A stretch of 44,788 nt of DNA from HGM04593 sp045631205. Lineage in GTDB: Bacteria > Bacteroidota > Bacteroidia > Bacteroidales > Bacteroidaceae. The stretch's first letter is position 1. Each line of letters begins with the position of its first letter. The stretch lies in contig JAZQUI010000015.1 of assembly GCA_045631205.1 (NCBI GenBank), positions 1-44,788 on the forward strand, read 5' to 3'. The notes beneath the pieces were generated by a model. It did not search any database. It was given only the letters and a program-made list of their open reading frames with translations, and had not been told where the DNA came from. Below are positions 34,865 through 43,427 of the stretch, piece by piece. Made by a program: the position numbers and the translations under genes.

Positions 34865-34899
34865 TTTGTTGTTTTAACGGCGCGGGTTGAGTATCTTCG
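34865..34899 (+). promoter_or_regulatory. Candidate promoter of the DHH phosphoesterase gene
   Basis: TATCTTCG at 34892-34899 lies 18 bases before the ATG. A TTTG at 34865-34868 is 23 bases upstream, slightly far; GTTG at 34868-34871 gives a 20-base spacing. Confidence 0.4.
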
Positions 34900-34916
34900 C
34901 GTGTAAAAATTATTTT

Positions 34917-35948
34917 ATGCTTGATCATTTGATTATCGAGCCTCAGGTTGAGGCTCTCAAAAGTATTATAGAGAGTAATGAGCGTTTTGTGGTTGTGGCG
35001 CACAAGAATCCCGATGGCGATGCTGTTGGTTCTTCGCTTGCCTGTATGCTCTATCTCTGCAGTTTGGGTAAAAAAGCCGAAGTTGTACTCCCTAATGCTT
35101 TCCCCGATTTCCTCAAATGGTTGCCGGCAAGTGGCGATGTCGTTGAATTTGATGGTGAAGAAGAGAGGGCGTTGCAACTTATATCGTCGGCCGATGTTAT
35201 TTTCTGTCTCGATTTCAACGCTTTTTCCAGGCTTGGTGCTATGGGTGATGCTGTGGCGGCTTCTTCAGCGGTGAAGGTTCTTGTCGACCACCATCTTCAT
35301 CCCGAGGATGGCTTTTCGGTTGCGGTGTCGTGTCCGGCAGCCTGTTCCACTTCGGAACTTGTGTTCCGTATGATATACAGAGTCTCTTCGCTCGATGCTC
35401 TCGATTTGAATATGTCGCAAGCTATCTACACGGGTATGATGACCGACACCGGCTCTTTTGCCTATGCGTCGAATCGCAAGGATATTTATCTTATTGTAGC
35501 TTATCTCATAGAAAAGGGCGTTGACAAGGATTTGATATATCGCAAGGTCTTTTATAATTATTCCGAATCGCGCTTGAAACTTATGGGGTATGTGCTGCAC
35601 GAAAAACTTAAGTTCATTCCGAAAAAGAATGCCGCACTGATAACTCTTACATATGACGAAATGAAACGTTTTAATGTAATTAAAGGTGATACGGAGGGGC
35701 TTGTCAATATTCCTTTGCAAAGAAAAGGGCTGCGTTTCTCGTGCTTCCTGCGTGAAGAGCAGCCGGGTAAGATAAACGTGTCGCTGCGCAGTGTCGATGA
35801 TTTTCCTTGCAATACACTTGCCGCAGAGTTCTTTAATGGTGGTGGGCACAAGAATGCATCGGGTGGAGAGGTGCGTGATACAATGGAGGCTGCCGTGGAG
35901 TTGTTTATGAAGGCTGTAAAGGCTTACGATGCGCAACTGACAAAGTAA
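34917..35948 (+). CDS. nrnA: DHH/DHHA1 phosphoesterase (nano-RNase / pAp phosphatase type)
   Basis: A 343-residue DHH-family enzyme. The metal-binding residues lie in AHKNPDGDAVGSS (H29, D33, D35), FCLDFN (D99) and the DHH motif VDHHLHPED (D124-H126). ATYTGMMTDTGSFAYA-like sequence (IYTGMMTDTGSFAYAS) adds a further Asp. The C-terminal DHHA1 domain ends FFNGGGHKNASGGEV. NrnA enzymes finish RNA turnover by degrading very short oligonucleotides and remove the 3' phosphate of pAp from sulfate assimilation. ATG 34917 gives the family N-terminus. The DUF4827 gene downstream is, from memory, its usual Bacteroidales neighbour. Confidence 0.9.
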   Translation: MLDHLIIEPQVEALKSIIESNERFVVVAHKNPDGDAVGSSLACMLYLCSLGKKAEVVLPNAFPDFLKWLPASGDVVEFDGEEERALQLISSADVIFCLDFNAFSRLGAMGDAVAASSAVKVLVDHHLHPEDGFSVAVSCPAACSTSELVFRMIYRVSSLDALDLNMSQAIYTGMMTDTGSFAYASNRKDIYLIVAYLIEKGVDKDLIYRKVFYNYSESRLKLMGYVLHEKLKFIPKKNAALITLTYDEMKRFNVIKGDTEGLVNIPLQRKGLRFSCFLREEQPGKINVSLRSVDDFPCNTLAAEFFNGGGHKNASGGEVRDTMEAAVELFMKAVKAYDAQLTK

Positions 35949-36056
35949 TTTTGTTATTTTATATTATTTTTTTAATATATTCTTTGTGTTTTCGCGCCTA
36001 TGTTGTAATTTTGAATAATCTTGAATTACTTTTTACAATTGAATACGAAAAAAATA

Positions 36057-36686
36057 ATGAATAATCGTTGGTTTTTAATGCTGTTGATGCCTTTAATGGC
36101 CCTTCTTCTCACATCTTGCGAGGATGAGGTTACATATTCTGAGATGAAGGACAAAGAGCAGGGGTATATCGACAGGTTTATAATGCTAGAAGGTGCTAAT
36201 ATAATAAGCTTTGAGCAATTTGTGTTGCAAGGCTACACTACGAATGTTGAAAAGAACGAGTATGTGGTGCTTGAAGATATATATGCGCAATTTGTGCGTA
36301 ATCCGTCTGATATTGCCGGCGCAAAGAAAATAGAGGATGGCGAGTCAATGAACTTGCTTGTCCGCTATACAGAATACAGCATGATGGAGGGTACTATTAT
36401 GTCGACCAACGAACAAGGTGATGTAGCCGACCCCGATGAAATGACCGTTAAAAATGAGAGCGGTTCCTTTTCGGCCTCTTTTTCATCGGGTGTGATGCTT
36501 GAAAACTATGGTACAAGTGCTGTTCCTACCGGTTGGTTGGTGGTTATGCCATATTTGAGCTTTACCCGCAGCCAGGCGAACCTTGCCGAGGTTAACCTTA
36601 TTGTTCCTCACACCTCGGGTACATCACTTGCTGCAACTTATGTATATCCCTGTTTTTATCATATAACATTCCAACCCGAAAGATAA
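36057..36686 (+). CDS. DUF4827-type lipoprotein
   Basis: A 209-residue lipoprotein. The signal MNNRWFLMLLMPLMALLLTSC has a lipobox LTSC (Cys21), followed by EDE, an acidic +2/+3 pattern that may favour surface export in Bacteroidetes. The mature part is acidic, with KEQGYIDRFI, VLQGYTTNVEKNEYV and a C-terminal FKBP-like-looking stretch (GTSAVPTGWLVVMPYLSF, VYPCFYHITFQ). It sits 108 bases downstream of the DHH gene and 21 bases before the mutase gene. I recognise it as the DUF4827-type neighbour of the DHH gene from context and general form; its function is unknown. Confidence 0.7.
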   Translation: MNNRWFLMLLMPLMALLLTSCEDEVTYSEMKDKEQGYIDRFIMLEGANIISFEQFVLQGYTTNVEKNEYVVLEDIYAQFVRNPSDIAGAKKIEDGESMNLLVRYTEYSMMEGTIMSTNEQGDVADPDEMTVKNESGSFSASFSSGVMLENYGTSAVPTGWLVVMPYLSFTRSQANLAEVNLIVPHTSGTSLAATYVYPCFYHITFQPER

Positions 36687-36707
36687 CTTTCTAAATAAAA
36701 CTTATAT

Positions 36708-38096
36708 ATGACACTTATTAAATCAATCTCCGGTATCAGAGGTACCATCGGTGGTAAGGCCGATGAGGGTCTTACTCCTTTTGATGTGGCTAAGTTAACT
36801 TCGGCGTATGCTGCGCTGATTCGTAAAACAACAACTAAAACAAGCAATAAGATTGTTGTGGGTCGTGATGCTCGTCTTTCCGGCGAGATGGTCAACAAAA
36901 TTGTTTGTGGTACTCTTATGGGTATGGGCTTTGATGTTGTGGATATAGGCCTAGCTTCTACTCCCACAACCGAGGTTGCTGTTACTATGGAGGATGCTTG
37001 CGGTGGTATCATTCTTACAGCAAGCCACAATCCCCGTCAGTGGAACGCTCTTAAATTGTTGAATGAAAAGGGTGAGTTCTTGAACGCAGCCGAGGGTAAA
37101 GAGGTGCTTCGCATTGCTGAGGCCGAGGAGTTTGATTATGCCGATGTTGAAAGTCTTGGTAAATATCGTCTTGACGAAACTTACGACGATAAACATATCG
37201 ATGCAGTACTCGCTCTTCCACTTGTGGATGTTGAGGCTATCAAGGCTGCCGGCTTTAAGGTTGCTATCGATTGCGTGAACTCGGTGGGTGGTATAATCCT
37301 TCCCCGTCTGTTCGAGAAACTCGGTATTACCAAAGTGGATAAACTCTATTGTGAGCCCACCGGTGATTTCCAGCATAACCCCGAACCTCTTGCAAAGAAC
37401 CTTGGTGATATTATGGGTCTTATGGCAAAAGGTGGCAACGATGTTGCTTTTGTTGTTGACCCCGACGTTGACCGCTTGGCTATCATCTGCGAGAATGGCG
37501 AAATGTATGGCGAGGAGTATACTCTTGTTACCGTTGCCGACTATGTATTGAAACACACTCCCGGAAACACAGTTTCTAACTTGAGCTCAACACGTGCTTT
37601 GCGTGATGTTACACAGGCTCACGGTTGTGAGTATGCAGCTTCTGCTGTTGGTGAGGTTAACGTGGTAACAAAAATGCGCGAGACCAACGCTGTTATCGGT
37701 GGTGAGGGTAATGGTGGAGTTATCTATCCCGCTTGCCACGCCGGTCGTGATGCTTTGGTAGGAATCTGTTTGTTCTTGAGCCATCTTGCTCACGAGAAGA
37801 AGACTGTTAGCGAGTTGCGTGCTACATATCCTGCTTACTTTATGGGTAAGAATCGCATCGACCTCAAACCCGGTTGCGATGTTGATGCTATCCTTGAGAA
37901 AATTAAGGCTACATATGCAGGTAAGGCAGAGATAAACACTGTTGACGGTGTGAAACTCGACTTCCCCGACAAGTGGGTTCACTTGCGTAAGAGTAATACA
38001 GAGCCCATCGTTCGCATCTATTCAGAGGGTCCCACACAGGAGGCTGCCGATGCTATCGGTGAGGAAATTCTTGCTCTTGCAAACAGTTTGATGTAA
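36708..38096 (+). CDS. glmM: Phosphoglucosamine mutase (GlmM-type alpha-D-phosphohexomutase)
   Basis: A 462-residue phosphohexomutase. SISGIRGTIGG marks the start, and the phospho-serine is in LTASHNPRQWNALK (S106). Metal ligands are in VVDPDVDRLAI (D251, D253, D255). The sugar-binding loop is GGEGNGGVIYP and the phosphate loop RKSNTEPIVRIYSEG, both normal. GlmM turns glucosamine-6-phosphate into glucosamine-1-phosphate for UDP-GlcNAc and peptidoglycan. The GEGNGG loop (rather than GEESGH) supports glucosamine over glucose or mannose, though broad specificity is possible. It is 21 bases from the lipoprotein gene and ends at the palindromic terminator at 38113. Confidence 0.92.
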   Translation: MTLIKSISGIRGTIGGKADEGLTPFDVAKLTSAYAALIRKTTTKTSNKIVVGRDARLSGEMVNKIVCGTLMGMGFDVVDIGLASTPTTEVAVTMEDACGGIILTASHNPRQWNALKLLNEKGEFLNAAEGKEVLRIAEAEEFDYADVESLGKYRLDETYDDKHIDAVLALPLVDVEAIKAAGFKVAIDCVNSVGGIILPRLFEKLGITKVDKLYCEPTGDFQHNPEPLAKNLGDIMGLMAKGGNDVAFVVDPDVDRLAIICENGEMYGEEYTLVTVADYVLKHTPGNTVSNLSSTRALRDVTQAHGCEYAASAVGEVNVVTKMRETNAVIGGEGNGGVIYPACHAGRDALVGICLFLSHLAHEKKTVSELRATYPAYFMGKNRIDLKPGCDVDAILEKIKATYAGKAEINTVDGVKLDFPDKWVHLRKSNTEPIVRIYSEGPTQEAADAIGEEILALANSLM

Positions 38097-38112
38097 TAAT
38101 TAAGAGAATATG

Positions 38113-38149
38113 CAACAAAAGCCGCAAGCAATGCTTGCGGCTTTTGTTG
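38113..38149. terminator. Bidirectional terminator between glmM and hemW
   Basis: Perfect 18-bp arms (38113-38130, 38132-38149) around a single A, with core GCCGCAAGCA and A/T-rich ends in both directions. It sits between two convergent genes. Confidence 0.92.
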
Positions 38150-38152
38150 TTT

Positions 38153-39280
38153 TTATACATAAATGAGGTCGCGTATAACGGCGTCGCTTATAAAAACGCC
38201 CTCGGGTGTTAGTGATAGCCTGCCGTTGTGTAAATATAGGCTGCCACGTGCAATGTGTGGTTCGGCAGCCTTAATCATGTAATTGTATAAGGTGGTGCCG
38301 AATTTTTCTTCAATCCACGAAACCGGTAATCCGTCGGCGGTACGCAGGCGGGTGAGCACGGCGTCGTTGTATCGTTCTTCGTTTGTCAATTCTTCGACTT
38401 CGAAAGGCAAATCACCGTTTTCTATACCCTTTATATATTTGTTTATGTCGCAGATGTTCCATCCGCGGGCATTGCCATCGTAAGAGTGCGCTCCTGCGCC
38501 GCAACCGAGGTAGGGGGTGTCGTTCCAGTAACTGCTGTTATGGCGGCTCTCGAACCCAGGTCGTGCAAAATTCGATATTTCGTAGTGACGGTATCCGGCT
38601 TTTTTAAGCTCTTCAATAAGGGCATTGAACTGCTCGATGTTTCCCTCTTCGCTTATCTCTTCTATATCACCCCTCTCCAAGGCACGGTAAAGCGGAGTCC
38701 CTTCCTCGTATGTGAGGTTGTAGGCTGAAATATGTTCGGGTTTCAAGGCAATGGCCTCTTGCAGGCTTTGTTTCCACTCTTGCAAGGTTGATGACGGGAG
38801 AGCAAACATAAGGTCTATGCTTATATTGTTGAAACCTGCTTCACGTGCGTTTTTTACGGCTTCGCGTGCAGCTTTGGATGTGTGTCGGCGCCCAAGAGTC
38901 TGTAATTGTGTGTCGCTGAAACTTTGTATTCCGATACTTATGCGGTTGAATCCGCAGTTGCGGAGCATGGTGAGATGGGCGGTAGTCAGGTCGTCGGGGT
39001 TGCATTCAATGGTTCTTTCTGCCGAATGGCTTACCGAATACTCCTTTTCAATGGTGCTTACAATGTGACAAAGTTGCTCTTCGGTAAGGAGAGATGGAGT
39101 TCCTCCTCCAAAGTATATGGTCTCTATTGTTTCACCTTTTATATAATGTTTGCGCGCGCGTAATTCGCTGCATAGCGCGTGGGTGTATTGCTCTTGCAGC
39201 GCGTGGTGTGTGGTGGAGTAAAATGCGCAATATTTGCATCGCTGCTTGCAGAAAGGTATATGTATGTATAGACCGGCCAT
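38153..39280 (-). CDS. hemW: Radical SAM heme chaperone HemW
   Basis: A 375-residue radical SAM protein. LYIHIPFCKQRCKYCAF carries the CxxxCxxC cluster ligands (C11, C15, C18). ETIYFGGGTPSLL, TIECNPDDLT, NRISIGIQSFSDTQLQTLGR and AYNLTYEEGTPLY are HemW/HemN landmarks. The C-terminal HemN-like domain is present (ERYNDAVLTRLRTADGLP). It lacks the extra N-terminal region of true coproporphyrinogen dehydrogenase HemN, so a heme-trafficking chaperone is the better call. It was probably once annotated as an oxygen-independent coproporphyrinogen oxidase. A -7 element lies at 39302-39309. Confidence 0.93.
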   Translation of the reverse strand: MAGLYIHIPFCKQRCKYCAFYSTTHHALQEQYTHALCSELRARKHYIKGETIETIYFGGGTPSLLTEEQLCHIVSTIEKEYSVSHSAERTIECNPDDLTTAHLTMLRNCGFNRISIGIQSFSDTQLQTLGRRHTSKAAREAVKNAREAGFNNISIDLMFALPSSTLQEWKQSLQEAIALKPEHISAYNLTYEEGTPLYRALERGDIEEISEEGNIEQFNALIEELKKAGYRHYEISNFARPGFESRHNSSYWNDTPYLGCGAGAHSYDGNARGWNICDINKYIKGIENGDLPFEVEELTNEERYNDAVLTRLRTADGLPVSWIEEKFGTTLYNYMIKAAEPHIARGSLYLHNGRLSLTPEGVFISDAVIRDLIYV

Positions 39281-39301
39281 CTTTTTCGTTAAAATTTGCT
39301 A

Positions 39302-39309
39302 CAAAGATA
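39302..39309 (-). promoter_or_regulatory. -7 promoter element for hemW
   Basis: Minus-strand TATCTTTG matches the consensus exactly and lies 22-29 bases before the hemW ATG. The -33 box is weak. Confidence 0.55.
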
Positions 39310-39519
39310 ACTTTTTTAATTGTCAGGCTAAAAAACATTGTTGTTGTATTTGCTTTTCTTGTCTAAAATTCATACATTGCTACCGCTTTTATAACATAAC
39401 TAACCAAGCAGGGCTGCTTGGAGAGAGGCGCAAAGGGTAAATACATTCCCGCAATGTGGCTATGATTATTCGGTGTCGCTTTTCTTTTTTGTGGTCTTGT
39501 GAAAAACAAAAAAAACGAT
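39310..39519 (+). promoter_or_regulatory. Leader/promoter region of the EF-G paralogue gene
   Basis: About 210 bases upstream of the EF-G-like ATG with no gene. A weak -7 candidate TGTATTTG lies at 39345-39352, with TTG at 39320-39322. A stem-loop CCAAGCAG / CTGCTTGG sits at 39404-39421 without a T-tract, so it is not a terminator. If transcription starts near 39359, the mRNA leader is about 160 bases with this hairpin inside it. Confidence 0.4.
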
Positions 39520-41673
39520 ATGAAAACTTATCAAACTAACGAAATCAAGAACATTGCCATCGTTGGATGTTCAGGCTCAGGAAAAACCACGCTCACAGAG
39601 GCTATGCTCTATGAGGGTGGTATTATAAAACGTAGAGGCAGCGTGGCTGCAAAAAACACCGTGAGCGACTACTTCCCCGTTGAGCAGGAGTATGGTTATT
39701 CGGTGTTTACGACTGTGTTCCAGGTGGAGCAGGCCGGCAAGAAACTTAATCTTATCGATTGTCCGGGTGCTGATGACTTTGCCGGTGGTACAGTATGTGC
39801 TATGACAGTGTGCGACCTTGCAATGATGGTGATCAATGGACAGTATGGTGTTGAGGTGGGAACACAAAACTGTTTCCGCTATGTGCAGAAGATGAAAAAG
39901 CCCGCAATGTTCGTAGTTAACCAGGTTGACCACGAGAAGTGCGATTATGAAAATGTTATAGAGCAGTTGCAGACGATTTACGGCTCTAAGGTGGTGCCTG
40001 TACAGTACCCCTTGACTTCGGGCCCCGGCTTCAACTCGATCATCGACGTTTTGTTGATGAAGAAACTTACTTGGACTGCTGACGGTCAGGCTCCCGTAGT
40101 GGAGGATATTCCTGCCGACCAAATAGAAAAAGCAAAAGCTTTGCACACTGAACTTGTGGAGAAAGCAGCTGAAAACGAGGAGGAACTTATGAACAAGTTC
40201 TTTGATTCGGACGACCTTTCAACCGATGAAATTCGTATGGGTGCGCGTCTAGGACTTTCTACCGGTAGTGTTTATCCTGTTTTGTGCTGCTCGGCTCAGA
40301 ATAATGTGGCTGTCGGCCGCTTGTTGGAGTTCCTTGCTAACGTGGCTCCCGAGGTTGACGATATGCCTCAGCCTGTTAATGCCGAGGGTGAAACTGTACC
40401 TTACAACAGCGATGCTCCCACTTCATTGTTCTTCTACAAGACATCTGTTGAGCCACATATAGGTGAGGTGAACTATTTTAAGGTGATGAGTGGTACATTG
40501 AAGGCCGGTGAGGATTTTGTAAATGCCGACCGTGGTTCAAAAGAGCGCATCGCCCAGATTTTCTGCAGCGCAGGTGCCAACCGTACTGCTGTGGATGAAT
40601 TGAAAGCTGGTGACCTTGGCTGTACTGTCAAATTGAAAGATGTACGTATTGGTAATACTTTGAACGCAAAAGATGCGAATAATAAATTTGCTTTGGTTAA
40701 ATATCCTGCTTCTAAATATTCACGCGCTATCCGTCCCGTAAACGAGGGTGAAATGGAGAAACTTATTCAGGCGTTGAACCGTATGCACGAGGAGGATCCC
40801 ACTTGGCGTGTAGAGCAGTCTAAGGAGTTGCGTCAGACTATCGTGTCGGGTCAGGGAGAATTCCACTTGCGTACACTCAAATGGCGTCTCGAAAATGTTG
40901 AGAAATTGCAGATTGTTTACGAGGAGCCCAAAATTCCTTATCGTGAAACTATTACAAAAGCTGCTCGTGCCGATTATCGCCACAAGAAACAGTCGGGTGG
41001 TGCCGGTCAGTTTGGTGAGGTTCATATGATTGTAGAGCCTTATGAGGAGGGCAAGCCTTTGCAGGATGTTTATCGTTTCAATGGCCAGGAGTTCAAAATC
41101 AACGCCAAAGCTACCGAGGAAGTTACACTCGAGTGGGGTGGTAAGTTGGTTTTTGTAAATAGTATTGTCGGTGGTTCTATCGATGCTCGCTTTATGCCTG
41201 CTATATTGAAAGGTGTAATGGAGCGTATGGAGCGTGGTCCGCTTACCGGTTCTTATGCCCGTGATGTGCGTGTAATCGTTTACGACGGTAAGATGCACCC
41301 GGTTGACTCTAACGAGGTTTCGTTTATGCTTGCAGGTCGCAATGCATTCAGCGAGGCGTTCCGCAATGCCGGTCCCAAAATTCTTGAACCCGTATATGAT
41401 GTAGAGGTGTTTGTGCCTTCTGACAAGATGGGTGATGTGATGAGTGATGTTCAGGGACGCAGAGGTATGATTATGGGTATGGAGAGTGAGAATGGTTATG
41501 AGAAACTCTCGGCAAAAGTACCTTTGAAAGAGATGGCCTCTTATTCTACATCGCTCAGTTCGTTGACCGGCGGTCGTGCATCGTTCATAATGTCACCTTC
41601 GTCATACGAACTTGTCCCTACCGATGTACAGGATAAGTTGATGAAAGAATTTGCTACAAAAGAGGAAGAATAA
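39520..41673 (+). CDS. fusA2: Elongation factor G paralogue (EF-G2 type) with altered GTPase motifs
   Basis: A 717-residue EF-G homologue. All domains are present: G domain (about 1-280), then domains II-V, with HEEDPTWRVEQSKELRQTIVSGQGEFHL and the domain IV region HKKQSGGAGQFGEVHMIVEP. The GTPase motifs are unusual. The P-loop reads GCSGSGKTT (16-24). G3 reads DCPGADDF (80-87), replacing the catalytic His of DTPGHVDF with Ala84. G4 reads NQVD (134-137) instead of NKxD. From memory it closely matches Bacteroides EF-G2, reported to support translation during carbon starvation without GTPase activity. I start at ATG 39520 (MKTYQTNEIKNIAIVG); a GTG seven codons upstream is less likely. It appears monocistronic. 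Confidence 0.92.
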   Translation: MKTYQTNEIKNIAIVGCSGSGKTTLTEAMLYEGGIIKRRGSVAAKNTVSDYFPVEQEYGYSVFTTVFQVEQAGKKLNLIDCPGADDFAGGTVCAMTVCDLAMMVINGQYGVEVGTQNCFRYVQKMKKPAMFVVNQVDHEKCDYENVIEQLQTIYGSKVVPVQYPLTSGPGFNSIIDVLLMKKLTWTADGQAPVVEDIPADQIEKAKALHTELVEKAAENEEELMNKFFDSDDLSTDEIRMGARLGLSTGSVYPVLCCSAQNNVAVGRLLEFLANVAPEVDDMPQPVNAEGETVPYNSDAPTSLFFYKTSVEPHIGEVNYFKVMSGTLKAGEDFVNADRGSKERIAQIFCSAGANRTAVDELKAGDLGCTVKLKDVRIGNTLNAKDANNKFALVKYPASKYSRAIRPVNEGEMEKLIQALNRMHEEDPTWRVEQSKELRQTIVSGQGEFHLRTLKWRLENVEKLQIVYEEPKIPYRETITKAARADYRHKKQSGGAGQFGEVHMIVEPYEEGKPLQDVYRFNGQEFKINAKATEEVTLEWGGKLVFVNSIVGGSIDARFMPAILKGVMERMERGPLTGSYARDVRVIVYDGKMHPVDSNEVSFMLAGRNAFSEAFRNAGPKILEPVYDVEVFVPSDKMGDVMSDVQGRRGMIMGMESENGYEKLSAKVPLKEMASYSTSLSSLTGGRASFIMSPSSYELVPTDVQDKLMKEFATKEEE

Positions 41674-41692
41674 TTTGTAGATAAAATAGTAG

Positions 41693-41722
41693 AAGCCCGG
41701 CTCAAATGAGTCGGGCTTTTTT
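41693..41722 (+). terminator. Terminator of the EF-G paralogue gene
   Basis: The stem AAGCCCGGCTC / GAGTCGGGCTT has one G-U pair, an AAAT loop and a T run. It lies 19 bases after the stop codon. Confidence 0.9.
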
Positions 41723-41882
41723 GTTAAAAAATGCTCGTAATTTGCAAATTATCCCTTTTGTTGTTGTTTTTAGTTGTTAAAAAGATAAGTAAAATAATTG
41801 ACTATGTTAATTAAAAGAAAAATAAGGTTAAATATTGCTTACAGGTGATACAATCTTTGTATGGAGTGCTTATATTTGCTAT

Positions 41883-43421
41883 ATGAAAAAGCATACGATT
41901 TGGATAGTTGGGCTCGTAATGGGCGTTTGTTTTGTGGGTCTGCTTTATTTGCAGCTTACATACATTGAGGCTATGGTGGATATGCGCCGCGAACATTTCG
42001 AGGAGGGTGTGAGGAGAAGTCTCTATCAGGTTGCCTATAATCTGGAACTTGAGGAGATGAAACATTACCTCACAAAAGATATACAGAAGGATATTCATCG
42101 TGGCCAGATAAAAGATGGTTTTTTGAAGTTGGAGCATAGTTATCTAGCATCAACTGAAGGGGGTAATGTTCTTTCGGCTTTCGAGCTCAAAACTTTTGTG
42201 AACAATCCCAACCAGTCGGTATCGCAGTTCAAGATAAACCCAAGCCGTGGAAATATGTCGGTGCGCGACGCGCAACGTCTTTCTATGGAAATTTTGAGCA
42301 AGCGTTACAAATATCAGCGTGCAGTGCTCGATGAGGTGGTCTATAATATGCTTTATCAGGCAAGTGAAAAACCTTTGCAGAGCAGAATCAATTTCAGTAA
42401 ACTCGATGAGAATTTGAAAGCGGAGCTTGCGAATAACGGAATTGTTCTGCCATATCACTTCAGAGTCTTGCGTGGCGATTCAAAGGAGATATACCGTTGT
42501 CCCGATTATGCTTATGGCGATGGCGTGGGAATATTTAAGGAGTTTATCTTTAAAAACGACCCGCCTGCGCGAATGGGTGTGTTGGAAGTGAACTTCCCCA
42601 CCTCGGTTTTGAACAAATATATTTATAGTTCGGTTAAATTTATGATTCCTTCCATACTGTTCACTTTTGTTTTGTTAATAACATTCGTGATAACACTTTA
42701 TATGGCGGTGAGACATAAAAAGATTACCGAGATGAAGAATGACTTCATAAACAATATGACTCACGAGTTCAAGACTCCTATATCGACAATATCTCTTGCA
42801 GCGCAGATGTTGCAGGATCAATCGGTATCGAAATCTCCCGAAATGTTCGGTCGATTGTCGGGAGTTATTGCGAGTGAGACAAAGCGTTTGCGCTTTCAGG
42901 TGGACAAGGTGTTGCAGATGTCTATGTTCGACAACAAGGATAATGCATCGCTTAAAATGAAGGAACTCGATGCCAATGACCTTGTCGAGGGTATTGTGAA
43001 CACGTTTGCCGTGAAGGTGGAGCAGAGCGGTGGTAAATTGGTTTGGGAACTTGCTGCCGACGATTCGTTTGTCTATGTCGATGAGATGCACTTCACAAAT
43101 GTAATCTTCAATCTTATGGATAACGCAGTGAAGTATCGTCGTCCCGACGCTCCTCTTCAACTTGAAGTGCGTACCTGGAATGCAAACGGGAACTTTATGC
43201 TCTCGGTGAAGGATAACGGTATTGGTATCCGCAAGGAGAACCTTAAAAAGATTTTTGATAAATTTTATAGAGTACAGACCGGTAATGTGCACGATGTTAA
43301 AGGCTTTGGTCTTGGACTTGCTTATGTGAAGCAGATAGTACAGGCGCTTAAAGGTTCAATACGTGCCGAAAGTGAGCCGGGTGTGGGAACAACATTTGTA
43401 ATTGTATTACCTTTAAAATAG
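41883..43421 (+). CDS. rprX: Sensor histidine kinase, RprX-like
   Basis: A 512-residue membrane sensor kinase. Transmembrane helices lie at about 4-25 and 254-276, framing a periplasmic domain of about 225 residues with no family that I can name. The H-box is FINNMTHEFKTPISTISLA (phospho-acceptor H294). ATP-binding motifs follow: IFNLMDNAVKYR (N), VKDNGIGIRKENL (G1), IFDKFYRV (F) and GFGLGLAYVKQIV (G2). ATG 41883 gives a signal-anchor start, MKKHTIWIVGLVMG. A TATATTTG at 41871-41878 is only 4 bases before this ATG, so it is either chance or implies an almost leaderless mRNA. The response regulator gene follows after 6 bases. The RprX name rests on remembered similarity to the Bacteroides fragilis pair. 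Confidence 0.87.
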   Translation: MKKHTIWIVGLVMGVCFVGLLYLQLTYIEAMVDMRREHFEEGVRRSLYQVAYNLELEEMKHYLTKDIQKDIHRGQIKDGFLKLEHSYLASTEGGNVLSAFELKTFVNNPNQSVSQFKINPSRGNMSVRDAQRLSMEILSKRYKYQRAVLDEVVYNMLYQASEKPLQSRINFSKLDENLKAELANNGIVLPYHFRVLRGDSKEIYRCPDYAYGDGVGIFKEFIFKNDPPARMGVLEVNFPTSVLNKYIYSSVKFMIPSILFTFVLLITFVITLYMAVRHKKITEMKNDFINNMTHEFKTPISTISLAAQMLQDQSVSKSPEMFGRLSGVIASETKRLRFQVDKVLQMSMFDNKDNASLKMKELDANDLVEGIVNTFAVKVEQSGGKLVWELAADDSFVYVDEMHFTNVIFNLMDNAVKYRRPDAPLQLEVRTWNANGNFMLSVKDNGIGIRKENLKKIFDKFYRVQTGNVHDVKGFGLGLAYVKQIVQALKGSIRAESEPGVGTTFVIVLPLK

Positions 43422-43427
43422 AAAATT

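Noticed and set aside
38153..39280. Oxygen-independent coproporphyrinogen oxidase HemN
   Set aside because: The N-terminal extension of true HemN is absent, and the protein begins right at the radical SAM motif, as HemW does.
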